Source: Amphimedon queenslandica
Lineage: Eukaryota; Porifera; Demospongiae; Haplosclerida; Niphatidae
Direction: 5' to 3'
Length of the DNA stretch: 30,555 nucleotides
Assembly (NCBI RefSeq): GCF_000090795.2
Contig: NW_003546321.1
Coordinates: forward strand, 209,080 to 239,634
A model generated the notes under the pieces. It was not told where the DNA came from, ran no database searches, and saw only the letters and a program-made list of their open reading frames with translations. Both the position numbers and the translations under genes were made by a program. The stretch's first letter is position 1. Every line of letters begins with the position of its first letter. Shown in pieces: positions 19,380 to 29,656 of this stretch.

Positions 19380-19809
19380 GGTAGGCTTTCTCTTATTAGT
19401 TTACCTTCTATTATTATCAAAATTGTCATTTTCAGAGTCACTGTCATCATTACAGTCTTCTACTCTATCAAGATATAATACATCAACAACCTATGTGATG
19501 TACGAAATGCCATTTGTATCAACAGGGACTACAATTGGGCTATCTAATTCGCTATCTCTTATATCGACATCACTAAGATACAGATGTGCTGATTGATAAG
19601 AAAGGCTAATTATTTGTGTCATATTGCTAACGAAAATCATTGAAACTGAATTTCCTATTGCCATTTGATGCATACATCAGAAAGCCTACTTTGTGGGACC
19701 TGTGTTTGAAAATTGATTCTGACAATATACTTGATGCAGCAATACATTTACTCTCATATGATGTGTACTCCAAATCTTCACCTTTCATACTGGAAAGCAA
19801 TACAATCAT
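19380..19809 (-). pseudogene. Unassigned minus-strand coding remnant
   Basis: A frame from 19809 (M-K-G-E-D-L-E-Y-T-S-Y-E-S-K-C) shifts near 19640 into A-I-G-N-S-V-S-M-I-F-V-S-N, then D-S-E-L-D-S-P-I-V-V-P-V-D. After a stop comes R-V-E-D-C-N-D-D-S-D-S-E-N-D. The acidic, serine-rich composition is protein-like. No family is recognised and at least one shift and one stop break it. Confidence 0.25.
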
Positions 19810-19943
19810 TAATTATTTCAGTGCTGTAATATAATGCTTCTTTAACTTTCGTAAAACAATACTCCTCTGCTTTACTATTTGGTGCAGGTAATGAGTAACT
19901 AGACCGTAATATATACTTAATGTGACTATAATTACATTAATAA

Positions 19944-20833
19944 GGCCGCTCCAATTAGATTATTAGTTTCCAATTTCAAACTATGAATAATATTATTTTC
20001 GAGGCGGGTCAAGTTACTATCTTATTATTATATTATTATCATTGAATTTTAATTTTATTTTTCACAAAAATGAGAATTTGACATTTTTTGAAAGACAAAT
20101 CACTTTTATCAGAGTTAAAAAAACAAAAAATAACAAAAAAGCATAATAAGAAAGCCTAAGTAGTAGATGAAATCAATTCAGGCTTGTAATAGCCTTGAAA
20201 GTGAGTAAAAAACTGTTGAATATTTGAGAACTGCTCGTGGTGTCCATCTATGTACCATAAAACATCGGTTATAGGCATGAAATAAGTTTAGTTGCTGAAG
20301 TAAATCGAGTACACTGTCTCAGGTCAAGTTGTGATCTTGGAAATTATGGGCAATGACATGATTGTTTCTTGGATTTTGCAGTGAAGGATTTGTTGATTGA
20401 GTGATCGGTGACGATCCAGGAGACAATGCAGCAGCACTAACAATAACCTCTTCATTTTCAAATGATACAGTACGGTACTTAATATATGGACCGAATAACA
20501 ATATAGCTGATCGTACCTGTACCATTAATTCAACTTCATCCATCGAGTCTTTGCTTTTTCCTGCACATGCTGAGATTAATTCGAGTGGTAGAGCTGTGCT
20601 GATTTTACTCTCAATTTCCGTTTCAAAGAACCTTGCAAACGACAACTCGCACTCGGGGGCCTTTAATATAGTCCAGGAAAAGATGGTTTTGCTTTTTGTG
20701 ATGCAAAATACAGAGCAGTTAACAACACAACTCATCTTCTTGGCACATGTGCGCTACAAATTACGTGACTAAATAATAACAATAATAAGTTGCGGGCGGG
20801 AAATGGGAAACTAATAATTCAATTGGAGCGGCC
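19944..20833. mobile_element. PIF/Harbinger-type non-autonomous element, 890 bp
   Basis: The left end reads GGCCGCTCCAATTAGATTAT. The reverse complement of the right end reads GGCCGCTCCAATTGAATTAT. Both continue with TAGTTTCC(A/C)ATTTC, giving about 35 bases of terminal inverted repeat with few mismatches. TAA directly flanks both ends (19941-19943 and 20834-20836). GGCC-type ends and a T-W-A duplication are the PIF/Harbinger hallmark. There is no Harbinger nuclease inside. The interior holds the 138-codon ORF 20319-20735. Confidence 0.88.
20319..20735 (-). CDS. Unassigned 138-residue ORF inside the PIF/Harbinger element
   Basis: The frame is intact with an ATG in good context (AAGATGAG). 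The composition is balanced and less AT-driven than neighbouring frames, with E-C-E-L-S-F-A-R-F-F-E-T-E-I-E, then E-L-M-V-Q-V-R-S-A-I-L-L, and V-S-F-E-N-E-E-V-I-V-S-A-A-A-L. I recognise no MADF, Myb/SANT or DDE_4 domain, so it is not an obvious Harbinger protein. It may be a captured host exon or a remnant of an element accessory gene. A 123-codon frame on the opposite strand (20401-20772) overlaps it. The minus frame was preferred for its start context and less Ser/Thr-skewed composition, but this is not decisive. Confidence 0.35.
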   Translation of the reverse strand: MSCVVNCSVFCITKSKTIFSWTILKAPECELSFARFFETEIESKISTALPLELISACAGKSKDSMDEVELMVQVRSAILLFGPYIKYRTVSFENEEVIVSAAALSPGSSPITQSTNPSLQNPRNNHVIAHNFQDHNLT

Positions 20834-20836
20834 TAA

Positions 20837-22173
20837 TGTTTATTTAGACACTTTCTTATTTAGTGCTACCATTAATTTACACAAGAAAAATTTCATAAAA
20901 CACATGATGAATTAATTATGGAAATATTATTGGGAATAAAGTGTTCCGAATGAATTTGCCATTATTGTGATAGTAGAACAATCTCCAATGATGGGATTTC
21001 TCATAATACCACAATGGGAATTCAGTAACCCATTGTAAGAGTTTCTTTTTTTCATAATGGATTATATCAATTTCCATTATGGAATTATATTCCCCTATTA
21101 AACCCCAGTCTAATACCAGCCTGGTTTTCAATTACTTGTCCCATTAAGGTAATTGTAATGGATTTTTTCCCATAAGGTGTCTGCAAATTTCCCATCATCG
21201 ATATTTTTATTCCTATATTAAATCCCATGAACGGTTATACCTAATACCAGAGTGATTTTTGGATAGAAAATAAAAATCCCACTATTGTATTTACAATGGG
21301 TTAATTAATTTCCATTATGGCTTTAACTAATTCCACTATAAGCTAGTTTCCCATATTGTATTAGAATTAATGTAAGCTCACAATTTCGCCATAATTTATT
21401 GAAATTAACATAATTTTGTTAACTGTATAAAATATACAGCCCATTTAATTTAAAAAAGAAGAGACAAATCCCAATTCAAGCATAATATATATTAATAGGA
21501 AAATTGTTGGTAATAATAGTCGTTTATTAATATTAAAATGTTCCACTTTTAACAATATCTTGCCTTGTAATGTTTTCAATGTCACCAGTTTTCTTTAGTA
21601 AAAGTTACAAATCCTTTCTTCAAAAGCTGAATGGCTAAATGCTTTTTAAAAAATGGTGTTTTTCAGTCCCTTGGAGTAGTCACCTTTTTTTTCTGCTAAG
21701 TAATGTTTTTGCTGCAGCAGCAAGTTGCTTTTGTGCTACTTCTTTGATGAAGTGTGCTCCATATGCACACATGACCACTACTTCTGCACTATTCTGTGTC
21801 ATTTCTATAATTGTAATTATTAAGTAAATAAATATTAAAACAAAATTTTTTTGTTATATTTTGTGTGCTTCCCGCTCCTCCCATAATGATAAAAATAATA
21901 CAAGATTTAAATCAATAATTAATTAATGATATCTGATTGTAAGTAATTACAGTTAATTGCCTTTCTTCTTGACAATTATGTTTTCACTTATCAGCTGATC
22001 TAAAAATTATAACTACAGTGTAAGTCGTAACAATGAGTAACTACCATCTTCAATATCACTTGCAGCATTTGAAGTTTTCCTACATGCATCTGCTACAAAC
22101 ATAAAAATTATATTTATTTTTTCACATGTATACCTGTGACCAAAGATTTCAGTGTTTCTTTGTCTTTTACAAG
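20837..22173. other. AT-rich region with CCATTATGG-type dispersed motifs
   Basis: Between about 20935 and 21360 the phrases TTTCCATTATGG (twice), CCCATTRT and CTAATACCAG recur in direct orientation about 150-240 bases apart. They suggest an old tandem duplication or a decayed repeat. The small open frames (20916-21131, 21639-21827) carry no domain. Confidence 0.4.
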
Positions 22174-22181
22174 CTCTACTG
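22174..22181. repeat. 8-bp target duplication CTCTACTG, left copy
   Basis: Seven of eight bases match CTCTTCTG at 22888-22895, on the other side of the minisatellite-bearing element. Confidence 0.7.
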
Positions 22182-22887
22182 TAGTGTTGTGCTAGTTCCA
22201 ATGGAACTAGAACTAAATCTATGGTAGTAAACCTATTTTTTCTTAGTTCTAGTTCCAAGAACTAGAACTGAAACTGAACTACATTGATACAAAAAACCAA
22301 AACTAGAACTAAAACTAGAATTTGACAAATTAAAGCACTGGAACTAAAACTAGAACTAAAGATTTAGCTATTGAGAACTTGAAACTAAAACTAAAACTAA
22401 ATTGGAGCCCTTTTTATAACTAAAACTAAAACTAGAACTAAAATGGTACCCTTTTGAATAACAAAAACTAAAACTAGAACGAAAATGCTACCCTTTTAAT
22501 TTATTAAAATTAAATTTTACTATTAAATTATAAAAATCACCTAGAAATGGTGTATTAGTAGGACTAAAACTAGAACTATAAGGCCAGAATCAGGATTTGG
22601 CATGGAACTAAAATTGAAACTATTACTAAAACGGAAGTACTAGTAGAACTAAAACTAAAACTGAGACTAGAAATGAAGTACTGGTAAAACTAAAACTAGA
22701 ACTAAAACTAGAAATGGAGTATTGGTATAACTAAAACTAGAACTAAAACTAGAAATGGAGTACTGATAAAACTAAAACTAAAAATGGAGTACTGGTAGAA
22801 CTAAAACTAGAACTAAAACTAGAAATGGAGTAGTTGGTAGAACTAAAACTAGAACTAAAACAGAAAATAGAGTACTGCACAACACTA
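22182..22887. mobile_element. hAT-like non-autonomous element filled with a minisatellite
   Basis: The left end reads TAGTGTTGTGCTAGTTCC. The reverse complement of the right end reads TAGTGTTGTGCAGTACTC. Eleven terminal bases are identical and a near-perfect 8-bp duplication flanks them, as in hAT elements. The whole interior is AACTAGAACTAAAACTAG-type repeat. It starts with an inverted copy (AGTTCTAGTTCC) near 22240, so part of it can fold back. There is no coding capacity. Confidence 0.72.
22688..22875 (+). repeat. Minisatellite, about 41-bp unit, four to five copies
   Basis: The unit is ACTAAAACTAGAACTAAAAC followed by TAGAAATGGAGTACTGGTA, with single-base variants and one short unit. Shorter (AACTAAAACTAG)n precursors extend back to about 22260. 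It ends within the right part of the hAT-like element. Confidence 0.85.
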
Positions 22888-22895
22888 CTCTTCTG
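22888..22895. repeat. 8-bp target duplication CTCTTCTG, right copy
   Basis: One mismatch to 22174-22181 (T for A at position 5). Confidence 0.7.
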
Positions 22896-23059
22896 ATGGC
22901 TATAGCATTAAGGTTTAAAAGCAAAGAGTATTACTAAATAAATTACTTGTATCTCATGTGGTGACTGTTCCATTGTTACAATGAAAAAGTACATATACAC
23001 ACAATATGTACACACCTTTCAATTCGTCCTTGTTTATATCACTTTACTGAAGATCTAAT

Positions 23060-24174
23060 AGAAAGGTAGAAATGGAGTACATAAATAGCTAAAATTATCT
23101 TCACGCAAGCCACATTTGACTCCAATTTGAGCCCTTTCTTTGCTGAGCCTGAAGTCTAAAACAAATGGATTATTAATGCCAAAAATTAGAGAACTACTTA
23201 CATCTTCATAATCATGTCCTTTTTTGACACATCAACTCCTTTCTGTCAAAGTGTCTAATATATGGAATCTTATGGCCTGACGGCCAAAGAAGGGCAACTA
23301 GCACTTATCTTCAATTGTTTTTACCCAACTATCTAGCTTCCTCGTATCCTCTTAATTATTTTTAAAACAAGCATTGTCATTTCCAGGCCACTCTTTTCTT
23401 GCAGCAGATGCAACTTTATGTCTCCTGCATGCATACATAATGAAGACAGTAAGAACTAATAAAAATAATAATAATAATTCATAATTCATGTAGTACAATC
23501 TCTTTTCCTCTGGTGTAAGATTTTTATCTCAGACAACTTCAACTTTCTCATGCCTTTTTGGAGTTGCAAATGTATTTGTACTACTGCCACATGTTGGTGT
23601 GGTAAATGAAGCTATACAGAAAGTTGAGTCTGCATTACCACACTTACCACACACGGTGGCAAAAACTTTTCTTGACTTCATTTGGTCCTTGATTGTTTTG
23701 AGACCACATAACTGCATCTGTTCTACAGATGCACAATTTACACCCATTTGTAGAGTCTCTCCATCCACCATTTGTTGTATTTAAAGTAAATTTCAACAGT
23801 AATTGCTGAATGTATGATTGACAACAAAGTAGCAATAATGCAGGTTAAAAAAATCATATAATTATGGGAACACTGCATGGGACTGTTTAGTGCTAATTGC
23901 TTACAATTACGTACATGCAGTAAGCACTAAACAAACAATAACTTATTATAATAACTTAATACTTTAAATACATCCACATGTATCAACGCGTGGGATCACT
24001 AATTAGTTAATGGCTACTATTCACAAACCTTGAAAACATCTCGTTATCTCCTCACTTGAAAATTCTCTTTCAACCCACTTACACACATCGACGCCCCATT
24101 TTAAGAAATCTTTGTCTGGCTCAATTTCTCAACCTATATACTTCAGTAGCTCACTGGTGACAGACACTGCTCAT
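23060..24174 (-). pseudogene. SAM-domain gene relic, divergent from the CACTA-like relic
   Basis: Exon 1 (about 24174-24029) reads V-S-V-T-S-E-L-L-K-Y-I-G, a TGA (24131-24129), then D-F-L-K-W-G-V-D-V-C-K-W-V-E-R-E-F and E-E-I-T-R-C-F-Q. It ends at CAAG|GTTTGTG (phase 1). Exon 2 from 23771 reads V-D-G-E-T-L-Q-M-G-V-N, then Q-L-C-G-L-K-T-I-K-D-Q-M-K-S. Together these form a SAM-like domain: W..W-V helix, V-D-G-E-x-L turn, G-L-K-T end helix. After a C-G-K-C-G segment, coding signal continues as T-P-E-E-K-R-L-Y-Y-M-N. Further exons give R-R-H-K-V-A-S-A-A-R-K-E-W-P-G and L-D-S-W-V-K-T-I-E-D (23430-23300), then K-K-G-H-D-Y-E-D before a GTAAGT donor. Stops in several exons make it a pseudogene. The ~200-base divergent gap to 24375 suggests one element with two genes. 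Confidence 0.5.
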
Positions 24175-25281
24175 TATAATACACCTGCTATATAGTACTC
24201 TAAAGCTAAAGGCGGCATAACTAGTGATATACATATCGATTCTGTACCTGTTGCTTTATCCACCCAATCCGCTCTTTATCAAGTAATTAAAACGACCTTC
24301 AATTTGTACAGTGTCCAACCAGCTGAAGCCCGCTCTTTTTCGTAGCTTCTTCTGGTTTCAGTTATTAATAAATAATGTCTTGGTTTAGAGCGGAAGTATC
24401 TTATTGCAAATGTGAGAAGCTTAGTTTCAACCATGCTCACTGTCTATGCAGCTTGTGCAAAGGCAAAGCAATTTCTCGATCTACAGGGTATAGACACTGG
24501 CAACAAAGCAAGTTTCTTTGGATAAGGATAAGAAGAACAACTATGATATACCCTATTCATAATATTAATTTTAAATTATCATATAGAATATACTGGTGGA
24601 TCAGAATCTTCTAGTCATGGTACTCGTGATAGAAGCCCTATAGAAGAAGCACCTTCCACACATGATATTGCAATTCCTGGTGTAGAGCTTGATACTGATA
24701 TTGAATCACTAGAGAATACCATAACTGATGAACCTGCTGCTGCAAATGCAAATGCCACTGATTTAGGTCATGAACCAACATCAATACGGTTGGGACTGAA
24801 TATTGATAGGGACATTGTAATTGCTGTATTGAGGGCTCTTAAAGAATCAGACACTATGTGTGGTTTACAAATGGATTATCTGCAGATTGTAGGGGATATG
24901 TATTGTAAAAGTGACTCAGAAAAACTGAAAAAGTGGCCGTATTTATAAATGCTTGCATGAAGTTTCTAAAAAGTGCAGGATACAAAGTTCCTTCTACATA
25001 CTACATCTGTCTCGACGAAACTCATCCTGATTTATGGACCATCATGGACAAAGTGGACAGCAATTGCAAATATTGCTCCAAACCTGGAACAATGCAGTAT
25101 CATTATTTACCTCTTGCAGATAGGTTAAAAGATGGTGTTCATCAGCAGAATTTTGTGAAAAAATGACAGCACTGGAAAAGCAAGAGTCACTGGTTGACTG
25201 GATCTAATAGCATTCAAAGGGAAGTATGGGATGGAGATAGGTTTAGGGAACTACAGTGGTTTTGTGATGGAAGTGTAACAT

Positions 25282-25349
25282 GGATTTTACCTACAAGGTG
25301 TGTCACATGCAGTAAGGATTTTACCTACAAGGTGTGTCACATGCAGTAA
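25282..25349 (+). repeat. Perfect 34-bp tandem duplication in the transposase relic
   Basis: GGATTTTACCTACAAGGTGT and the next 14 bases (25282-25315) are repeated exactly at 25316-25349. Thirty-four is not a multiple of three, so the duplication shifts the frame. Perfect identity implies it is recent relative to the decay around it. Confidence 0.95.
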
Positions 25350-27172
25350 TGTCATCAATTTGGATGAGGCTGTGAATCATGAAGGCACACGAGCATCAAA
25401 CAGCGGTATTAGTATTATATGTCCACACTGCTATTCATCATTTCACCATGTTCCCAAATACACCAATGGAGATCCAAGGAATATAGCACTAATAGGTCAC
25501 TGGGATAGCGGGCAACCCCTTTTCTACATCAATAAAGCATAGCTGTAGTATGTATATATTTGTGACTATTGAACAAGGTTACATTTTTTACAGGAGCAAT
25601 CGAGTTTCAGATTGCAACTATGAATAAGTTAGAACGGTCCCAGACAAATTAAGTTTATGTTTGCAGGTTTGTTCCAAATTACCTTCTTCCAAACAAGGCA
25701 TCTTGGTACCTAGAATCATTTCTGCACCCTTTGATAGCGGAAATTGAAGATTCATTTATTAATGGTAAGGCATACATGTGTGTAATATTAAATGATGTAC
25801 ATCACAGGTGTTAATGTTGATTATAGAGGTCATGTGGCTGGGATCAACTCAGGACCTGCAACACTACGTTGCCTTATACTTTGCTGGACAGGAGACTGTC
25901 CTGCTCAATGTGAGGTGGGCAAGTTTCTAGCATCAGGTGAAGTACATGCTTGTCGATTTGATAAGCTACAAAGTTTGCTATATTGTTATCCTGAAAAGTT
26001 ATGCTGCAATGGCTATAGGAACATCATCTCACAATACCTCACAATACTACTATGGCAAATAACGTTACCATACATGTCACCCTTGGCCATTGAGATCACT
26101 TATTGAAAGTGTTGCTCAGATGAAGGCTGTTGATGATGAAGATAGGGTGAGTGTTGGTCAGAAAAAAGCAAGTTAAACAGGATTCACTGGTTTGTCTATT
26201 CTTCACTGTTTACATGCATTGTATAAGTTTGACATTTGACAGATTTTTTTTTGACACAATGCATACTTTGTTGCTCAGAATTGTGAAAAGGCACATAGAT
26301 TATTTGAAAGAGCAAGGATATATAGATCACTCTGTTGAGGAGAGATTAGTAGCAATGCTATGGACTACAGGTACATTTGTAAATTGGCATGTACTTTTAA
26401 TCATAATCATTTACAGTGAAAGATTGGTGTCATTCATGATGGAATTTCTAATAGGTTATGCTTCTGGAAAGCAGAGGAATATCAAAATTTGCTTTCCCAG
26501 CATCTGAGTATGTTCTGGAAGGTAAACTGCCTGATAACATTAAAAGGTCTGGATTGTAAGTGTTAGAATAGTTGAAATGACTTTCAACACTGAAAGAAGC
26601 AGATGGTCAGAAGATTCATTGAAATTGTTGGTGCATCTTATCTGGAGGCACCATATTTTAACTCAAGAGACACAGTGAATTCATAGTTGTGTTGTGTCAC
26701 TACATAATCTAGTCCATCTACCAGATGACATGAGGTTCTCAAGTCCAGATAATTTCTGGTGCATTGTCTTTGAGACAGCTGTGCATACATATATAAAATG
26801 ATCTTCTAACAAAAAAAATTTTGAGGTTACTTTTGCAAAAGCAGAAGCAGAAGAGAATTTTTGAAGTTTCTGATATCGGAAGAAAATGAGAGAATAATAC
26901 CCCCATTGATTACATTGAATAAGGTAACAAATGAGAAGCACATTCATTAAAATATATATAAATTTTTATTTGCAGCCATATTGTGCGTCTTCAATTGAGC
27001 AAGCTAAGCCATTCAAACTGCATGAAATGCATTATCCAGTTTTAGTTGGTGGAATAAAGTATGTGGCATTATCTGCAATTGAAATCCAGTCTATTTTGCC
27101 ATCTAACTCTTCACATGGAGCTGACTATATAACTATGTCATGTAGGAGTGTTCTTTTCTTTTTTCAGGGTAT

Positions 27173-27176
27173 TTAA
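27173..27176. repeat. TTAA target site, left copy
   Basis: TTAA precedes the ACGAGAAGGTGC terminus; the matching TTAA is at 28782-28785. Confidence 0.8.
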
Positions 27177-28781
27177 ACGAGAAGGTGCGGTATAAAAGGC
27201 GGGGCTCTGGGCATGGTGGCTTCTGTTTTATTCACGTGTAAAAATGTCGGCGCTAGATGGTGTTGCTTCTTCAAGGAAAAATGCAGGAAGGGGTTTTGGT
27301 ACCAAATGGACTTCCATTTTACTCTCAAAGAAGACAAGGATTAGTTCTAGTTAGGCTTGATCGAGTTAAGGGTTCTTTATGCACTAAAAGAAGGCGCTGT
27401 AACTGCTGTCTCATTTACTCGCCGATTTAGTTTAAAAAGAGAATCATTCTGAGACTCTATCACATGATACCAGTAGTTCTTCTGCTATGCTCAATACTTC
27501 AGGTAGTTATAATGTGTTTAAATTAGTGATTATACATAAATACGGTATGGGTGATTTGGACAAAGAGCAGCCATTTTGTGCATAGATATAGGATCGGCTA
27601 TTGGGAAACATACTAATATTAGTGTTAGTGTGGTATGATGGACCGAAGGATGATCAGTTACAGACAGGTATTTTTTGATAGTATTATTACTATTATTACT
27701 ATTATTATCAACATCATTAAAACTATTCATAATTTTAGATCATCATGTGATTTGTGCTGAATTTCGATTCAATGCCAGTTGTGAGTCCTGTAATCGTAAC
27801 TCAAGTTTATTAGGCACTAGATACAGAAGTAAGTATTATTTGTAGTGTAAAGTAATTATATGGTGGCATTAATATTTTTAGGCTTGTACTAGCATTTTTC
27901 TTGTGCTTGTATATTACCATGACAGTACTGCCATATTTTTGTCGGCATCACTGGGCACAGTTGGGAAGAGGTACACAGATACAGGAGGCATCCTAATATC
28001 TATTCAACCCCATAAGGTTTATATTTCTAACAAGCGTAACAGTGTAAAAATATTCCTATAATTGTTTTTACCACATTGCAAGTATGACTGGGTTCTTATG
28101 AAGACTTATGAAGGTTGTCTCTACCTTCTAATGCTTCTAGAGAAGTCTTTAGACTGTATCTCTATGTTCTTTCACTGTTAGAAAGAAATTAGAATAATAT
28201 TTTGGTATTTCTTCCAGTAGATCGTTGAATGTTACAACTGCTACCAGTACTAGAATTAGAATGAGGACCATGTTGGGGTCTTCTGCTGGAACCACTTATA
28301 CTTGACTGATATATGTTATAGTCGGCAGGGCTGTCTGGTCCCAGTGGTGGCCTTTCTTTGGGATAGTTTTCTGTGTAGTAGTGATGGCTATTCCCTTGCT
28401 ACTATCACTTATTACCTGCCTGACAGCATCATTGACCATGATTCTTAGGCTGTTGGCAGATATTTCAGAATATACAATATAATGTTTGATCATAATGTAA
28501 AATTATTACTTCAAGTCAATTATACATTTCTCTCTTTGCTATGCTTTCTGGGTGTGCTTGTAGGTTAACTCTTTCACCTTTGCTAATTTTAATGTTTTTA
28601 TAATGCGTTTTGCTAGTGATTTAGCCATGATAAGAACGGTGCCAGTGCAGGAGCCATTTTGTTAAATTCAAATTTCATTCAATCTGGCTGCCATATTGTG
28701 CCCAGGGCACCTCCTGTTTTACTGTGATCGACGGAAGTGATTTCATGACTGAGTGAATGGTTTTATCGTGCACCTTCTTGT
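27177..28781. mobile_element. TTAA-flanked DNA element, 1.6 kb, inserted in the CACTA-like relic
   Basis: The left end reads ACGAGAAGGTGCGGTATAAAA. The reverse complement of the right end reads ACAAGAAGGTGCACGATAAA. TTAA lies at both borders. Removing the element and one TTAA rejoins an exon (CAG|GGTATTTAAGGCACG) of the surrounding relic, which confirms the insertion. TTAA duplications point to piggyBac or Kolobok. The ends lack the CCC start usual in piggyBac, and a C-E-S-C-x-R-N-S segment near 27780 hints at Kolobok-type Cys motifs. Coding debris: a 36-codon frame from ATG 27244, a K-E-G-A-V-T-A-V-S-F-T-R-R-F block near 27390, and the Cys segment. No intact transposase is present. Confidence 0.78.
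27190..27197 (+). promoter_or_regulatory. TATA-like box just inside the left terminus
   Basis: GGTATAAAAGGCGGGG lies 50 bases upstream of an ATG at 27244 (M-S-A-L-D-G-V-A-S-S-R-K). A TATA box this close to the terminus is a plausible promoter for the element's lost gene. The match is by motif only. Confidence 0.4.
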
Positions 28782-28785
28782 TTAA
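28782..28785. repeat. TTAA target site, right copy
   Basis: TTAA follows the right terminus ...CACCTTCTTGT. Confidence 0.8.
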
Positions 28786-28992
28786 GGCACGTTATATCAT
28801 ACCGGTGAATATGTTATTGTTCATAGTAACTGTGACAACAGGGGAAATGTCCTTCGAGTCATAGGCTTTTATTCAATCACAATTGATAAGTGTTATGTTT
28901 TCGTGAAAGGGGAACATTACCCTTTCCCACCAAATAAGCCTATGCATATTTATTGCAGCAACCCTTACATTACTCCTTGTGTGAAAAATTAG

Positions 28993-29495
28993 CCAGTTTT
29001 GATGCAAAAAACCTGAGGTTTAGCTGGTAAAAACTCAGCTCTGCCCAATTGAGTTGGTAGTAATTTTATAGACCAGTTGGAGCTAAGTAGATGGTGTGGC
29101 TCATAGTCAGACCGACTTGATTTTCAGACACTCATATCGTCTTGTATGTAGATCTTTCCAATATCTTTTGTTATAAAAATAATCTTTTAGGTTTCATAGC
29201 TTGGGAAACAAAATTAAAAGTTCTCTTGTTCTTGGTTGCTGCGGGGTAGCAATTTCAAAAAGTTTTTTGTCCTGCTCATGATCAGACATGTTTAATATAT
29301 AATCAGACATCTTTTCTCATACTTTTTTCCAAAAGCAAACAGTGGTCTTTTGTTGTTTAATAATAAAGGACTATTCATTGTGTAACTGTCGTGCAAATTT
29401 GAAATGAAACTTTACTGTGATCTTGGAGATATTGCAATCTGATGACTGCAACCTGAAATATGGCAATGATCAGACAAAATTGAGGGTGTGGCTAT
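28993..29495. other. No recognisable feature
   Basis: Sequence after the CACTA-like stop. I searched for an inverted partner of the region near 22900-23060 and saw none. No open frame of interest. Confidence 0.4.
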
Positions 29496-29499
29496 TTGT

Positions 29500-29513
29500 C
29501 ACGTGCGCACGTG
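29500..29513. promoter_or_regulatory. Perfect 14-bp palindrome of two E-boxes
   Basis: CACGTGCGCACGTG contains two CACGTG E-boxes back to back around CG, in a locally GC-rich patch upstream of the pogo-like relic. CACGTG binds bHLH factors of the Myc/USF class. Its role here is unproven. Confidence 0.4.
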
Positions 29514-29656
29514 CCGGTCTCACAAGGAAGAATGGAGTGTGAATTAGTGTGTTTACTTGCTTATCTGCTCACTTATCTGTGTTTACTTGTTCTGGTCTGT
29601 GTTGAAAATGCAAAGTTTATTCTAGAAAAAACGGAACCCAAGTGTATGTTCACAAC

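Larger units (their letters stand above)
24375..28992 (+). pseudogene. CACTA/EnSpm-like transposase relic, multi-exon, interrupted
   Basis: Start M-S-W-F-R-A-E-V, then a Cys/His block (C-L-C-S-L-C-K-G-K-A-I-S-R-S-T, H-W-Q). An acidic exon from 24587 is frameshifted at about 24935. Next come W-F-C-D-G-S and a C-x2-C block (25310-25470) with G-D-P-R-N-I-A-L-I-G-H-W-D. Exon 25594-25764 has a TAA at 25650-25652 and L-L-P-N-K. A clean phase-1 intron (25765-25807) leads to G-V-N-V-D-Y-R-G-H-V and R-C-L-I-L-C-W-T-G-D-C-P-A-Q-C. Later blocks: Y-V-L-E-G-K-L-P-D-N and H-N-L-V-H-L-P-D-D-M. The order resembles Transposase_21-type CACTA proteins, D-x-R-N..G..D then L-x-P-L..L-C..P-A. The superfamily call is moderate. 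The last exon is split by the TTAA element and resumes at 28801 (Y-V-F-V-K-G-E-H-Y-P), ending at TAG 28990-28992. Confidence 0.6.

Noticed and set aside
20401-20772. 123-codon plus-strand frame inside the PIF/Harbinger element
   Set aside because: Antisense to the 138-codon frame with better start context; both cannot be assumed real.
28296-28493. 65-codon minus-strand frame inside the TTAA element
   Set aside because: No recognisable domain, opposite to the element's other coding debris; likely chance.
22980-29400. Search for CACTA-type TIRs around the divergent SAM/transposase pair
   Set aside because: No convincing inverted pair or CACTA terminus was found by eye on the two sides.
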